DNA of 22,473 bases. It comes from a virus. Shown here in pieces: positions 5,833 to 12,744 of the stretch (within the stretch, counting starts at the first letter, position 1; every line of letters begins with the position of its first letter). The notes under the pieces are model-generated. The model was not told where the DNA came from and searched no databases. It worked only from the letters and a program-made list of their open reading frames with translations. The stretch is taken from positions 1-22,473 of the IMG/VR virus record IMGVR_UViG_3300035126_000377. One strand, given 5' to 3'. Made by a program: the position numbers and the translations under genes.

Positions 5833-6462
5833 TTATCCGAATGTGCAAAATAGGGTGAAATCTATGGTTTGCCCTGCGTTAAATCGCTTCACAATCTCAA
5901 ACCAGTGTTTATCAGGTACAACCTGACACCCTGCCGACCACTTATTTACCCAGTCCCCAAGCCCGGCACGGTGGAAGTTTATCCCAAACAACCCGAACTG
6001 CGTTACTTTTTGGTCAAGTTGCCTGTCTTTTGTACCATCCCGGTAGATGGTTATAGGCAAAATCTGCTGAAAATAAGGCGCACCAAGCCACAAATTTGAC
6101 CATTTTGCACCCGTTACAAAGCGGTGTGAACCGACAATCTGCTGTTCAGCGGCTACCGCAGTACCATTTATCCCACCAACGGTGAGAGGATTGTACACAT
6201 AGAAGTCACCAGCGGTGGTGGAAGCAGGACAAACATAGACAATTTGGCCGTATTTGTACACCACGCAGAAGTCATCGAACTTATTTGTCAGCTTATCATC
6301 TGTGCGAAGCCATACAATCCCATGATATTGCGGCAACCACTTGCGTTTTTTCAATTCGTTGGCTATGTAATTGGCCAGTGCTTCGGTTGTTTTCGGGCCG
6401 ATAACCCCATCCGCTTTCAGGTTTGCCCCGTTTTTGTTCAGTAGTTCTTGTAGTGCTTTCAT
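5833..6462 (-). CDS. Putative endolysin: peptidoglycan-binding plus L,D-transpeptidase-like domain
   Basis: Cell-wall-acting lysis enzyme of 209 aa. Residues 1-30 (MKALQELLNKNGANL..DGVIGPKTTEALANYI) resemble a peptidoglycan-binding repeat. The C-terminal part has NFH (His164) followed by WSAGCQV with Ser176 and Cys179, the His...SxGC arrangement of YkuD-type L,D-transpeptidases, so a cysteine-based catalytic site is likely. That family normally makes or exchanges cross-links; in a phage lysis cassette it more likely cleaves peptides, which is inference. ATG 6462 gives an ATGA overlap with the upstream spanin-like gene and starts at the conserved MKALQ; the longer upstream frame would run back into that gene. 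A purely structural binding protein is the alternative. Confidence 0.72.
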   Translation of the reverse strand: MKALQELLNKNGANLKADGVIGPKTTEALANYIANELKKRKWLPQYHGIVWLRTDDKLTNKFDDFCVVYKYGQIVYVCPASTTAGDFYVYNPLTVGGINGTAVAAEQQIVGSHRFVTGAKWSNLWLGAPYFQQILPITIYRDGTKDRQLDQKVTQFGLFGINFHRAGLGDWVNKWSAGCQVVPDKHWFEIVKRFNAGQTIDFTLFCTFG

Positions 6463-6965
6463 TTGGCTATGAATAATAATGATGATAAGATTGCGATATT
6501 TCGCCACATATTTCTTTTGCTACGCATTTTATTGTTATCTGTGGCACATTGTACCAACTGCTCACTTTGAGTGGCTCTAATGGCTTCTAAATGCATTATC
6601 GCACTATCCTGTAATTTTATGACTTCCTCTTGGCTGTAAATTACCACGCTGTCATCACTGATAATCTCCCAGCATAGGCGGTTTTCATCAATCAGTGCGG
6701 CAAGTTTTATCGTGTCCTTTTGCAGTTCTGTAATAGTCAGCGTATCGTGGACATATTTTGTCCTAATTTCACGCACCCTTTTTACCTTTTCAGGTCGGTT
6801 GATCAGCAGAACAGCATACTCATTTTTTATGCTGTCAATTTCGGCTGTCAGCGAGTCAATCAGTCCTGTGTCTGCCTGTGGTTTTTGTTGTGTCGGGCAA
6901 TGCCCAAAGACAAGCACAATACCAAGTACACCACAAAGCACAAAAAGCCAATCACTTCTTTTCAT
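6459..6965 (-). CDS. Membrane-anchored coiled-coil protein, spanin-like
   Basis: Protein of 168 aa from ATG 6965. Residues about 5-22 (DWLFVLCGVLGIVLVFGHCP) form a membrane anchor ending in a cysteine. Long charged helices follow, and a second hydrophobic stretch lies at the C-terminus (NIAILSSLLFIA). The layout, between a holin-like gene and the lysin, fits an Rz-like inner-membrane spanin that helps disrupt the outer membrane of a Gram-negative host. The C-terminal hydrophobic segment is unusual for that family, so the assignment is tentative. It overlaps the holin-like gene by 14 bases; ATG 6965 is chosen over a start 48 bases upstream because the membrane anchor begins there. Confidence 0.5.
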   Translation of the reverse strand: MKRSDWLFVLCGVLGIVLVFGHCPTQQKPQADTGLIDSLTAEIDSIKNEYAVLLINRPEKVKRVREIRTKYVHDTLTITELQKDTIKLAALIDENRLCWEIISDDSVVIYSQEEVIKLQDSAIMHLEAIRATQSEQLVQCATDNNKMRSKRNMWRNIAILSSLLFIAK

Positions 6966-7140
6966 CCTCCGCAAAGAAATTGGTAACGAATTTACCGACC
7001 GCACCGCATACACCTGAAATCAGCATCAACTTGGGATGGTCAAGGTTAAGCCCGGCAACGAATAAAGATGCAGCCGCAATGCTGTCTCCCAAAACACGGA
7101 AACGCTTGGGAGTGGGTTGGAAGTAGTTTTTAAGTTTCAT
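6952..7140 (-). CDS. Holin-like small membrane protein
   Basis: Protein of 62 aa starting MKLKNYFQPTPKRFR, a basic N-terminus followed by two hydrophobic segments (VLGDSIAAASLFVAGL and LMLISGVCGAVGKFVTNFF) and a charged tail EDEKK. The size and layout fit a class II-like holin, and similar MKLKNYF-PTPK proteins occur in Bacteroidota phages (from memory). ATG 7140 forms an ATGA overlap with the preceding 39-aa ORF. A GTG at 7230 would add 30 charged residues in the frame overlapping that ORF and is less likely. Holin function is inferred from size, topology and position. Confidence 0.6.
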   Translation of the reverse strand: MKLKNYFQPTPKRFRVLGDSIAAASLFVAGLNLDHPKLMLISGVCGAVGKFVTNFFAEDEKK

Positions 7141-7256
7141 CTTCCTTGACCTCGGTATGGTTTTGCTGACTTGTGTTTGTTCGCTGACTTCGTGTGTCTG
7201 CCCAGTTTGCTTTTGCTTTTCGGTTGCCACTTGATTACTTCTTTACTTTTTGCCAT
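7137..7256 (-). CDS. Tiny basic protein (39 aa) in the lysis cassette
   Basis: A 39-codon ORF reading MAKSKEVIKWQPKSKSKLGR, then a His/Lys/Asn-rich stretch and ending KPYRGQGR. About a third of the residues are Lys or Arg. The stop overlaps the holin-like ATG (ATGA) and the start overlaps the upstream 52-aa gene by 14 bases, the tight coupling seen across this operon. I recall small Lys/Arg-rich proteins ending in YRGQGR in other Bacteroidota phages, which argues that it is real. Function unknown; it could bind nucleic acid or phospholipid. Short length leaves real doubt. Confidence 0.5.
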   Translation of the reverse strand: MAKSKEVIKWQPKSKSKLGRHTKSANKHKSAKPYRGQGR

Positions 7257-7401
7257 GTTTGAAAAACTTGTAAATGCCTATGCATGATAAAACAAGGGCA
7301 GCTGTGAAAGACAGGAATTGAATAATCGGGAGCAACTTTGCAGCAGCCCCAGCTAACCATAAAAGCCAACTACCTACGATGGTTTCAGTTTCGTGTTTCA
7401 T
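7243..7401 (-). CDS. Small membrane protein (52 aa), possible second holin or antiholin
   Basis: A 52-codon ORF: a short polar start (MKHETETIVGS), two hydrophobic segments (WLLWLAGAAAKLLPIIQFLS and FTAALVLSCIGIYKFF) and a basic tail KHGKK. The start ATG overlaps the preceding stop by one base (TAATG). Two-helix membrane proteins with charged tails next to a holin-like gene are often antiholins or companion holins; which of the two is the pore former is not visible. No family name can be given. Confidence 0.6.
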   Translation of the reverse strand: MKHETETIVGSWLLWLAGAAAKLLPIIQFLSFTAALVLSCIGIYKFFKHGKK

Positions 7402-7652
7402 TAGGGAAAGGGCGGTGCAGGTTTAGGAACGTATGGAATAAGCGGTAGGTTTTGCACCCACATACACAATGGATTTTCGCATTGGTCGATTTCTTCAACG
7501 GAGATTACCCACCTATCGTCATTGTCTTGAATGGGGTTGAAGTAGCTATCATCCATGTACCATTGGCCGATGAGTAAATCTTTGTCAGTTTCAGTCAACA
7601 GCCCTACATATTGGCTGTAATTTTCGGGTGCTATTTCGGATAGTTTATACAT
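7401..7652 (-). CDS. Small hypothetical protein before the lysis genes
   Basis: Protein of 83 aa, acidic (DNDDRWVISVEEIDQCENP), with a proline-rich C-terminus ending LIPYVPKPAPPFP. There is no membrane segment. Proteins with a similar ending occur between appendage and lysis genes in Bacteroidota phages, by recollection only. It overlaps the appendage gene by 8 bases and the next membrane protein by 1. Could be a virion decoration or an appendage chaperone; neither is shown. Confidence 0.6.
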   Translation of the reverse strand: MYKLSEIAPENYSQYVGLLTETDKDLLIGQWYMDDSYFNPIQDNDDRWVISVEEIDQCENPLCMWVQNLPLIPYVPKPAPPFP

Positions 7653-8457
7653 TGCGAGAAAGTGTAGTTTGGTATGCTTGTACTACGGTGTAGAAATTAG
7701 CGGCTTCGGTGTCGGTTAGGCCATCACCGATAGATGCAAAGGCACATTGGCGATTTGAAAAAAATATTGATGATGAATTTCTATTTGCTGCTCCCAAATA
7801 AAGTGAAGATGTTGGTAAAGTACCTGTATTTGTTGTGGTTCTTGAACCAAATTCAGAGCTATTTTTATATACTTTTAGATCAGTTGATGAAATTCTTATA
7901 CTTTGATAAAATCCTATGGAGTTAGAATTAGAAATACTAATCCTTTGACCAACAGCATAATGGTCGACAATTAATGATCCTGATAAATTTATAATTAAAC
8001 GCAACCTTGATGGATCGCTTGGGTCTACTTCATTTGTAACGACTGACAAGTCATCAATTCCAGTTGTATTGTCAGTTCTTGAATAATAACTAACTGATGT
8101 ATTGTTTAAACTTAATGATGAATTTGGTGTTAATTTCGTGTCAGCATAAGCATTAGTTCCATTAGGCAATGCCCCTGTTGAACTATGTGTCCATCCACCT
8201 GAAAAGACCAATCTAAAAGCAGCATTCAAGTCCCTTGGGTCTTTCAAGTTCCATTTGTGAGTTGATGCAGTACCACCAACAAAAGGATAGATTGCTTTCA
8301 TCTTTGTCCAAATGCCGTACGCTTTCAAATCAACCACCAAAGTATTGATGGCACTCTGCTGGGTAGCATTTGTTATTCCAGCAGCTATGATAAATGCAAT
8401 TGCATCAGCATCATTGCCAGCACCTGCTACAAATGAGCGAACACCAATCCTTATCAT
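7645..8457 (-). CDS. Lectin-like tail appendage or receptor-binding candidate
   Basis: Protein of 270 aa. A conserved-looking N-terminal part (residues 1-95: AIAFIIAAGITNATQQSAIN, LKAYGIWTKMKAIYPFVGG, KWNLKDPRDLNAAFRL) leads into a Ser/Thr/Asn-rich beta-strand region resembling concanavalin/LamG-type sugar-binding domains (SLYLGAANRNSSSIFFSNRQ, FASIGDGLTDTEAANFY). This suggests a surface appendage that contacts host glycans. The coding DNA of the variable part (about 7740-8200) is visibly more AT-rich than neighbouring genes, consistent with module exchange. It overlaps the previous gene through ATGA. Receptor binding is inferred. Confidence 0.6.
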   Translation of the reverse strand: MIRIGVRSFVAGAGNDADAIAFIIAAGITNATQQSAINTLVVDLKAYGIWTKMKAIYPFVGGTASTHKWNLKDPRDLNAAFRLVFSGGWTHSSTGALPNGTNAYADTKLTPNSSLSLNNTSVSYYSRTDNTTGIDDLSVVTNEVDPSDPSRLRLIINLSGSLIVDHYAVGQRISISNSNSIGFYQSIRISSTDLKVYKNSSEFGSRTTTNTGTLPTSSLYLGAANRNSSSIFFSNRQCAFASIGDGLTDTEAANFYTVVQAYQTTLSRNV

Positions 8458-8723
8458 ACGTTATACGCTACGATGCTGCCGATTGTCAGTGTGATGCTGC
8501 TGAAATAGTCACCTTCGGGCAAGGAAATAAAAGTGCCTTGTTTCAGGGTGATGCCTGTCAGTCCAAGGGTTGTCATTACACTTGCCGCATTTTTGTCAAG
8601 GGCTGCGGAAACAACCGCATCTGCGTTAACGACAAAACCCTGCCAACGGCCAGTGTTTGCGCCTGTTCCTGATAATACCTTGCAGCCAGTGAAGCCGCTC
8701 ATAAATTCTGTTGCTGTACTCAT
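8454..8723 (-). CDS. Small structural protein of unknown function
   Basis: Protein of 89 aa, rich in Gly, Thr and Ala, predicted mostly beta (FTGCKVLSGTGANTGRWQGF, ITLKQGTFISLPEGDYFSSI). Low charge and beta-rich composition suggest a virion or appendage-assembly protein. It lies one base after the putative tail terminator's stop and overlaps the lectin-like gene by ATGA, so it is probably co-translated with the appendage. No family recognised. Confidence 0.55.
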   Translation of the reverse strand: MSTATEFMSGFTGCKVLSGTGANTGRWQGFVVNADAVVSAALDKNAASVMTTLGLTGITLKQGTFISLPEGDYFSSITLTIGSIVAYNV

Positions 8724-8724
8724 T

Positions 8725-9189
8725 TTATTCTATTGTTGGGAATGTTAAATTGTTATTGGGGGTGTCGCAGTAATCTCTCAAATTTGGGCAATGATATTCG
8801 ATAACGGCTGCAACTCCGCTAACGATGTCCGTTTGGGCGTCATAAAATGGGGTAATGCTGTCGTTGATTACCCATGTTCCTGCGATGTTGTTTCGGTACA
8901 CATAACGTAGCATTGAGTAAATGTCCAGCATGACCGTGTGCATATCGCTGATGCGCTCTACCGCATCGGTAAAATCTTCTCTGTGCCTGTCAGCAATGGC
9001 AATCGCAAAGCGATAAATCACCTTGTCAACGGTCACCTGACTGCCATCAGGAAAAATCCGCATCAACGGATAAAGCTGCTCACCGCTTGTATTGATATTC
9101 GGCTCAATATTTACGATGGTTGCCTTTATCTGCTTGTGGTTGTTTCCCGCAGTTTCGAGTGCTTCCAGTAGTTGGTTGATTGTTACCAT
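8725..9189 (-). CDS. Putative tail terminator / head-tail completion protein
   Basis: Protein of 154 aa. An alpha/beta pattern with IYRFAIAIADRHREDFTDAVERISDMHTVMLDIYSMLRYVYR and a C-terminal beta-rich segment (DIVSGVAAVIEYHCPN) resembles the small completion proteins found after connector genes in siphoviruses. These cap the tail tube or join it to the head; the specific role here is inferred from position after portal and connector. The ATG at 9189 is preceded by CTACTTAA, a partial copy of the start-adjacent element. Confidence 0.5.
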   Translation of the reverse strand: MVTINQLLEALETAGNNHKQIKATIVNIEPNINTSGEQLYPLMRIFPDGSQVTVDKVIYRFAIAIADRHREDFTDAVERISDMHTVMLDIYSMLRYVYRNNIAGTWVINDSITPFYDAQTDIVSGVAAVIEYHCPNLRDYCDTPNNNLTFPTIE

Positions 9190-9234
9190 TTAAGTAGATT
9201 TTCAGTTTGTTTTCGTTTTTTGTCCTGACTTTAT

Positions 9235-9786
9235 TCATGAAAAGAAACCACGTAAAAATTTATAGTCATCATCTTCGCCCAGATAAAACCCACCAAATAA
9301 GTACTGGTTTTGTGGATTGATTACATCCAAGCCACTTGCAGGGTTTTGGTATTCGGGGAAAAGTGTATCATTTTCAGCCAAGTACAGGCGCAGTCTTTCA
9401 GCGTAGTATTCTGCCTTATTTTGGTAACGCTGCTCAATCATGCGAAGTTGGTCAACATCCACAGCGTTTGCATTTTCTGCGCCACGACTTGCCGCTGACT
9501 TGTTCATCATTTTGTAGGTCAATGGAAGCATTGAGTCCAAAATCACATAATGATAAAGGCAAGGTGCAACGTATTTGTTGACCAATGTCAGGTAGTTACC
9601 ACCAAGCCCAGCCCCGTTGATGTCATCACAAATCTTGTCGTATAGGGTGCTTCCCAAAATATCACGGATGTACACATCCTGTGCGGTGCGCATGGCTGTT
9701 TGAAGCAACTTACTATCGACATTCTCATCGATAGGGGTGTTCTTCTTTACATCCTGCTCACTTACGAAGTATGCGAAATTAGCCAT
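9235..9786 (-). CDS. Head-tail connector-like protein
   Basis: Protein of 183 aa. The N-terminal segment (SEQDVKKNTPIDENVDSKLLQTAMRTAQDVYIRDILGSTLYDKI) matches the helical start of Bacteroidota phage connector/adaptor proteins that bind beneath the portal (DUF6712-like, by recollection). The rest is helical (IEQRYQNKAEYYAERLRLYL). Position directly after the portal supports the call. A ribosome site AAGGAG lies eight bases before ATG 9786, and the start overlaps the portal 3' end by 8 bases. Confidence 0.55.
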   Translation of the reverse strand: MANFAYFVSEQDVKKNTPIDENVDSKLLQTAMRTAQDVYIRDILGSTLYDKICDDINGAGLGGNYLTLVNKYVAPCLYHYVILDSMLPLTYKMMNKSAASRGAENANAVDVDQLRMIEQRYQNKAEYYAERLRLYLAENDTLFPEYQNPASGLDVINPQNQYLFGGFYLGEDDDYKFLRGFFS

Positions 9787-11698
9787 TGTTTCTTCTCCTT
9801 ACTATTCTTTGCTTCCATTCATGCCGACAATGCGGAATGTGTAAAGGTGGTTCGCTTTCAGGCACGGTGTACCACCCACCCCGGCGAAGCCATACGCTAT
9901 AACCTAAAATTGCACTCATCTGGTCGATTTCTTCACGGGTGTAAAGTTTACCCATGTCCACCATACGAAGGCAAAACTCACGACTTTTTCCACCGGGTTG
10001 CAACGGCAACGCATCAGGATCTAAATCGTACTTGTAACGCAGTTCCAACTTTGGAAGTTCGGTGTCTGCAATCTCTCCACGGCCAATGTCGGTGATTTTG
10101 ATTGCATTGTTTGTCCAGTTTATCTTGCCGCTGTCCTGCAAAGTTTTCAAAATCTTGATAACTTCTTCTTCTCCTATTTTGGTGGCGGTGGAAATGTCTT
10201 TCAACGTGGCTTTTTCATCGGAATTTACCACAGCCAACACACGCTTTTCTTTGGTGGTCAGTTCAAATGTGAGTTTCACTTCCTCAAATTCGGACTCATC
10301 AGCCCCAAATTTGGCAAAAACTGACAAGTCATTGTCTGACCATTTGTGAAATTCGCAACCCTGATGGCTAAAATTTTCGGGAGTTGCTGTTTCTGTTGGT
10401 GCAGTTGCCAACGCATCACCGCCCGGTATAGGTGGAAGCCCTGCCAATGCACGTTTTTCATTCACGGTCATGTTGGCAAGTACGTTATTTGCTACAAGTG
10501 GCGACAAGCTGTTAATGTTTTCAATCACTTTTTGTGCGCTATCTACAACTGTCTGGGTAGCTTCACCCAATCCGAGTGCTGTACGGGCTTCCTCTACGGT
10601 CACAATTCCAGCCCCATGCAATGCAACGTAATCAACTCCCAGAAAATCGCTGTCTTTGGTGGTTAACTCGATGCCGGGATAAACGCTTTCAAGTGTATGT
10701 TGTAGGCAAGTGTCAACTTTTACTTGACGCTTGTTAACGTATGACTTATGGAACAACTCATATGCTTCAATCATTTCATTACGCTGACCAAGTGCGCCTT
10801 CGGTTGCGTAACCGAGCAGAATTTTCGGAAAGTTGTGGCCGATAAAGATTTCATCCTGCACGGTTTCATTCAGTTGCAGGAATTGTTTGTCCATGTCGGA
10901 AGGTTGCAGGTGTGCAATCTCCGCAGACTTTTCGTTCATCTCATTGAACTGAATAAGCACACCACCTGCGTTGTCCGTGCCTGTGGTTTTCTGCTTGAAC
11001 TTCCTCTCAAAGTTAAAGGCAATTTCTTCGGTAGGTTGACCTTTGAACAACTGAACCAGTGTGCCGTTGGCAAACCCATTGCGGATGTTGTTATTGTGGA
11101 AGTTGGCTATCTCAACATCAATTTCAATATACTGCAAACAATGCTGATATGGGGGCAACGGATAAACACCCAAGGCAGGTGCATATTCTCGGAAGTAGTA
11201 CAACTGCACTTCCATTGGTTGGGCCTTTTTCGGGTTAAAAGGTGCATAATGCTTCATGTCCTCATGCTTTGCCTTTTTCCAATCCTCTGCATACATATAG
11301 ATTTCGTGGTCAAGTGTCCGAATGTTGCTGAAATCTACGTGATACAAAGCAGAAATTTGCCCCACTTTGTTGTAGTGTACCTCATAGGCAAATCCGTTGA
11401 ACAATTCATAATCCAGAGCTAACTTATTTTTGAACTCCTGAATACCCTCATAAGGGTTAACGTAGTCAATTACCTTAACTGCGCTGGGGTTGCCATCCAC
11501 AAGGGTTTCTTCACCTGCAACAAAACGGGCTTTCTGCCTTACAATAGCCCCATGTTTTGGGCTTCTGTTGTAAAATTCAAGTAACGTATCGGGAAAATCG
11601 TTCTTTTCCCCATAGGTAACGATGCCTTTATTCTTGTTTTCCTTGAATTTAGGCAACTTTGACTCGGTAAAATTTATGCGTAATAGGTCGAAACTCAT
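9779..11698 (-). CDS. Portal protein with C-terminal extension
   Basis: Protein of 639 aa forming, by family role, the dodecameric ring at the capsid vertex for DNA packaging. The first about 440 residues have portal character: VTYGEKNDFPDTLLEFYNRS, KHGAIVRQKARFVAGEE, a long helical middle with HLQPSDMDKQFLQLNETVQDEIF, and a LPPIPGGDALA end. Beyond it is an extension of about 190 residues with a winged-helix-like part (TTKEKRVLAVVNSDEKATLKDISTATKIGEEEV..) and a Cys/His module: SREFC (Cys576), YTREEIDQM, WLRRGGWY and CRHEW (Cys624-Trp628). MuF-type morphogenesis proteins also end in Cys/His motifs, so this could be a fused head-morphogenesis domain. ATG overlaps the previous stop (ATGA). Confidence 0.82.
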   Translation of the reverse strand: MSFDLLRINFTESKLPKFKENKNKGIVTYGEKNDFPDTLLEFYNRSPKHGAIVRQKARFVAGEETLVDGNPSAVKVIDYVNPYEGIQEFKNKLALDYELFNGFAYEVHYNKVGQISALYHVDFSNIRTLDHEIYMYAEDWKKAKHEDMKHYAPFNPKKAQPMEVQLYYFREYAPALGVYPLPPYQHCLQYIEIDVEIANFHNNNIRNGFANGTLVQLFKGQPTEEIAFNFERKFKQKTTGTDNAGGVLIQFNEMNEKSAEIAHLQPSDMDKQFLQLNETVQDEIFIGHNFPKILLGYATEGALGQRNEMIEAYELFHKSYVNKRQVKVDTCLQHTLESVYPGIELTTKDSDFLGVDYVALHGAGIVTVEEARTALGLGEATQTVVDSAQKVIENINSLSPLVANNVLANMTVNEKRALAGLPPIPGGDALATAPTETATPENFSHQGCEFHKWSDNDLSVFAKFGADESEFEEVKLTFELTTKEKRVLAVVNSDEKATLKDISTATKIGEEEVIKILKTLQDSGKINWTNNAIKITDIGRGEIADTELPKLELRYKYDLDPDALPLQPGGKSREFCLRMVDMGKLYTREEIDQMSAILGYSVWLRRGGWYTVPESEPPLHIPHCRHEWKQRIVRRRNNG

Positions 11699-12072
11699 CC
11701 GATGTGGTGTTGTTTAATAGTTGTATTGACCTCGTGGTCGTTAAATGCGGTATGCGATGCGGTAACATAAGCCAATCCCCGGTCAACTTCCTGCGATGCA
11801 AGTAATGGGTTGGTATTGGTGGGGGATGTTTGTGCGTATAATGCCCAGTAATGCGTTCCTACCGCCAATGTTTTTGCTGCACTGCTGCCCTCTACAAATG
11901 AAAATAGCTGGTATCTGTTGGGTGCTGTGCTTGTATCGGTTACAATAAATGCCTTTTGTTCCTGGGACATTTCGGACTCAAACACCAACAGATAATACAC
12001 GGGAGAAACGGTCACCTTTTCTCTGCCTGTGATTATCAATTCGGGTGTTCCTGCTTTGGTTATGTACAGCAT
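11695..12072 (-). CDS. Small virion-associated protein, unknown
   Basis: Protein of 125 aa with predicted beta strands (VSPVYYLLVFESEMSQEQKAFIV, RYQLFSFVEG, AVGTHYWALYAQTSPTNTNP). It resembles small structural proteins that sit next to portals in Bacteroidota phages, by recollection; the role is unknown. It follows a strong terminator (12105-12134), so it must rely on readthrough or its own promoter. A palindromic element (12073-12090) abuts its ATG. The stop overlaps the portal start. Confidence 0.6.
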   Translation of the reverse strand: MLYITKAGTPELIITGREKVTVSPVYYLLVFESEMSQEQKAFIVTDTSTAPNRYQLFSFVEGSSAAKTLAVGTHYWALYAQTSPTNTNPLLASQEVDRGLAYVTASHTAFNDHEVNTTIKQHHIG

Positions 12073-12090
12073 CCTACTAATATAAGTAGG
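12073..12090 (-). promoter_or_regulatory. Start-adjacent palindrome CCTACTTATATTAGTAGG
   Basis: CCTACT, six bases, AGTAGG: a perfect inverted repeat directly abutting ATG 12072 and downstream of the 12105-12134 terminator. It could be a promoter/operator for a new transcript or an RNA hairpin controlling the start. Related copies precede several other genes. Confidence 0.5.
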
Positions 12091-12104
12091 TCGGTTTCAT
12101 GTTA

Positions 12105-12134
12105 AACAAAAAAGGTGGTCAATGACCACCCTTT
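12105..12134 (-). terminator. Rho-independent terminator after the putative tail-tube gene
   Basis: On the - strand GGTGGTC/GACCACC (12114-12120 with 12124-12130) makes a seven-base stem with a three-base loop, followed by TTTTTT (12113-12108). A classic intrinsic terminator placed between two co-directional late genes. Confidence 0.85.
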
Positions 12135-12157
12135 CTGCATGAAAACACTATGAAAAA

Positions 12158-12670
12158 TCAAAGACCCAGCGAAGTTACAACAGCGGCCTGAACTTTCAAA
12201 GGTAAATCGGTCTCTTTGTGGAGAAAATTTAATACATGACCTTTGAAATCACCGAACGCTTGTCCGAAGTTGGTTTCACTCTGCTGCAACTGAACACCAT
12301 AGTCAGCACCCAGCAGCCAGTAGTCACCACTTGCATCAAGGGCAATGGCCAACATCCTGTTTTGAGCAAGGAGTTTAATCTCGTTGCGCTGTGCAGTGGT
12401 AACTTTGTGCAGACGTGCAACAAGGTCAGCTTCGTAAAACACGGTTCCGTTTTCAGTTGAAGGAATGGTTCTCCAAGTCATGGAGCCAGTTTCCTTTTCC
12501 AACTCATATTTGAAGTAGCTTTTGCCACCACTCAAAGTGTGGGCAGAAACTTCTCCGCTTGATTTGGTTAGAGTAGATTTGGCGTCGAACTCAACGAGCC
12601 AAATATTTTTGATACCTGCGGCTGCGGTTTTGCAGTCCAAGGTAAATCCAGTTGTTAATACACAAGCCAT
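12158..12670 (-). CDS. Putative major tail tube protein
   Basis: Protein of 170 aa starting MACVLTTGFTLDCKTAAAGI. It has a beta-rich pattern with LVEFDAKSTLTKSSGEV, KSYFKYELEKETGS, and a conserved-looking C-terminal stretch (NRMLAIALDASGDYWLLGAD, FGDFKGHVLNFLHKETDLPL). I recall similar MACxLTxGxxLDC proteins as tail tube candidates in Bacteroidota phages; size also fits a tube protein. It lies between two strong hairpins, just after the capsid gene, as expected of another abundant subunit. A different abundant virion protein cannot be excluded. Confidence 0.6.
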   Translation of the reverse strand: MACVLTTGFTLDCKTAAAGIKNIWLVEFDAKSTLTKSSGEVSAHTLSGGKSYFKYELEKETGSMTWRTIPSTENGTVFYEADLVARLHKVTTAQRNEIKLLAQNRMLAIALDASGDYWLLGADYGVQLQQSETNFGQAFGDFKGHVLNFLHKETDLPLKVQAAVVTSLGL

Positions 12671-12689
12671 ATTATTTTTTTAAATTAAA

Positions 12690-12716
12690 GGGGGGTAGGG
12701 TTTTTCCCCACCCCCC
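12690..12716 (-). terminator. GC-rich hairpin after the capsid gene, terminator or attenuator
   Basis: On the - strand GGGGGGTGGGG and CCCTACCCCCC form an 11-bp stem (one G-T pair) with a five-base A loop, followed by TTTAATTT. The downstream run is interrupted by AA, so it may reduce rather than stop transcription, or protect the capsid mRNA 3' end. It lies between the capsid stop at 12745 and the next start at 12670. Confidence 0.7.
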
Positions 12717-12744
12717 GGGTTAAACTTTCTCTATTCGGTTAAAA

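Noticed and set aside
7138-7230. GTG-initiated 30-residue N-terminal extension of the holin-like protein
   Set aside because: The frame overlaps the coupled 39-aa ORF; the ATG at 7140 has a precise ATGA junction and begins at the basic start of the membrane protein.
10748-11422. A 224-codon + strand ORF opposite the portal gene
   Set aside because: It lies fully antisense to the strongly supported portal gene; its translation has irregular, Cys- and Phe-rich composition and no motifs.
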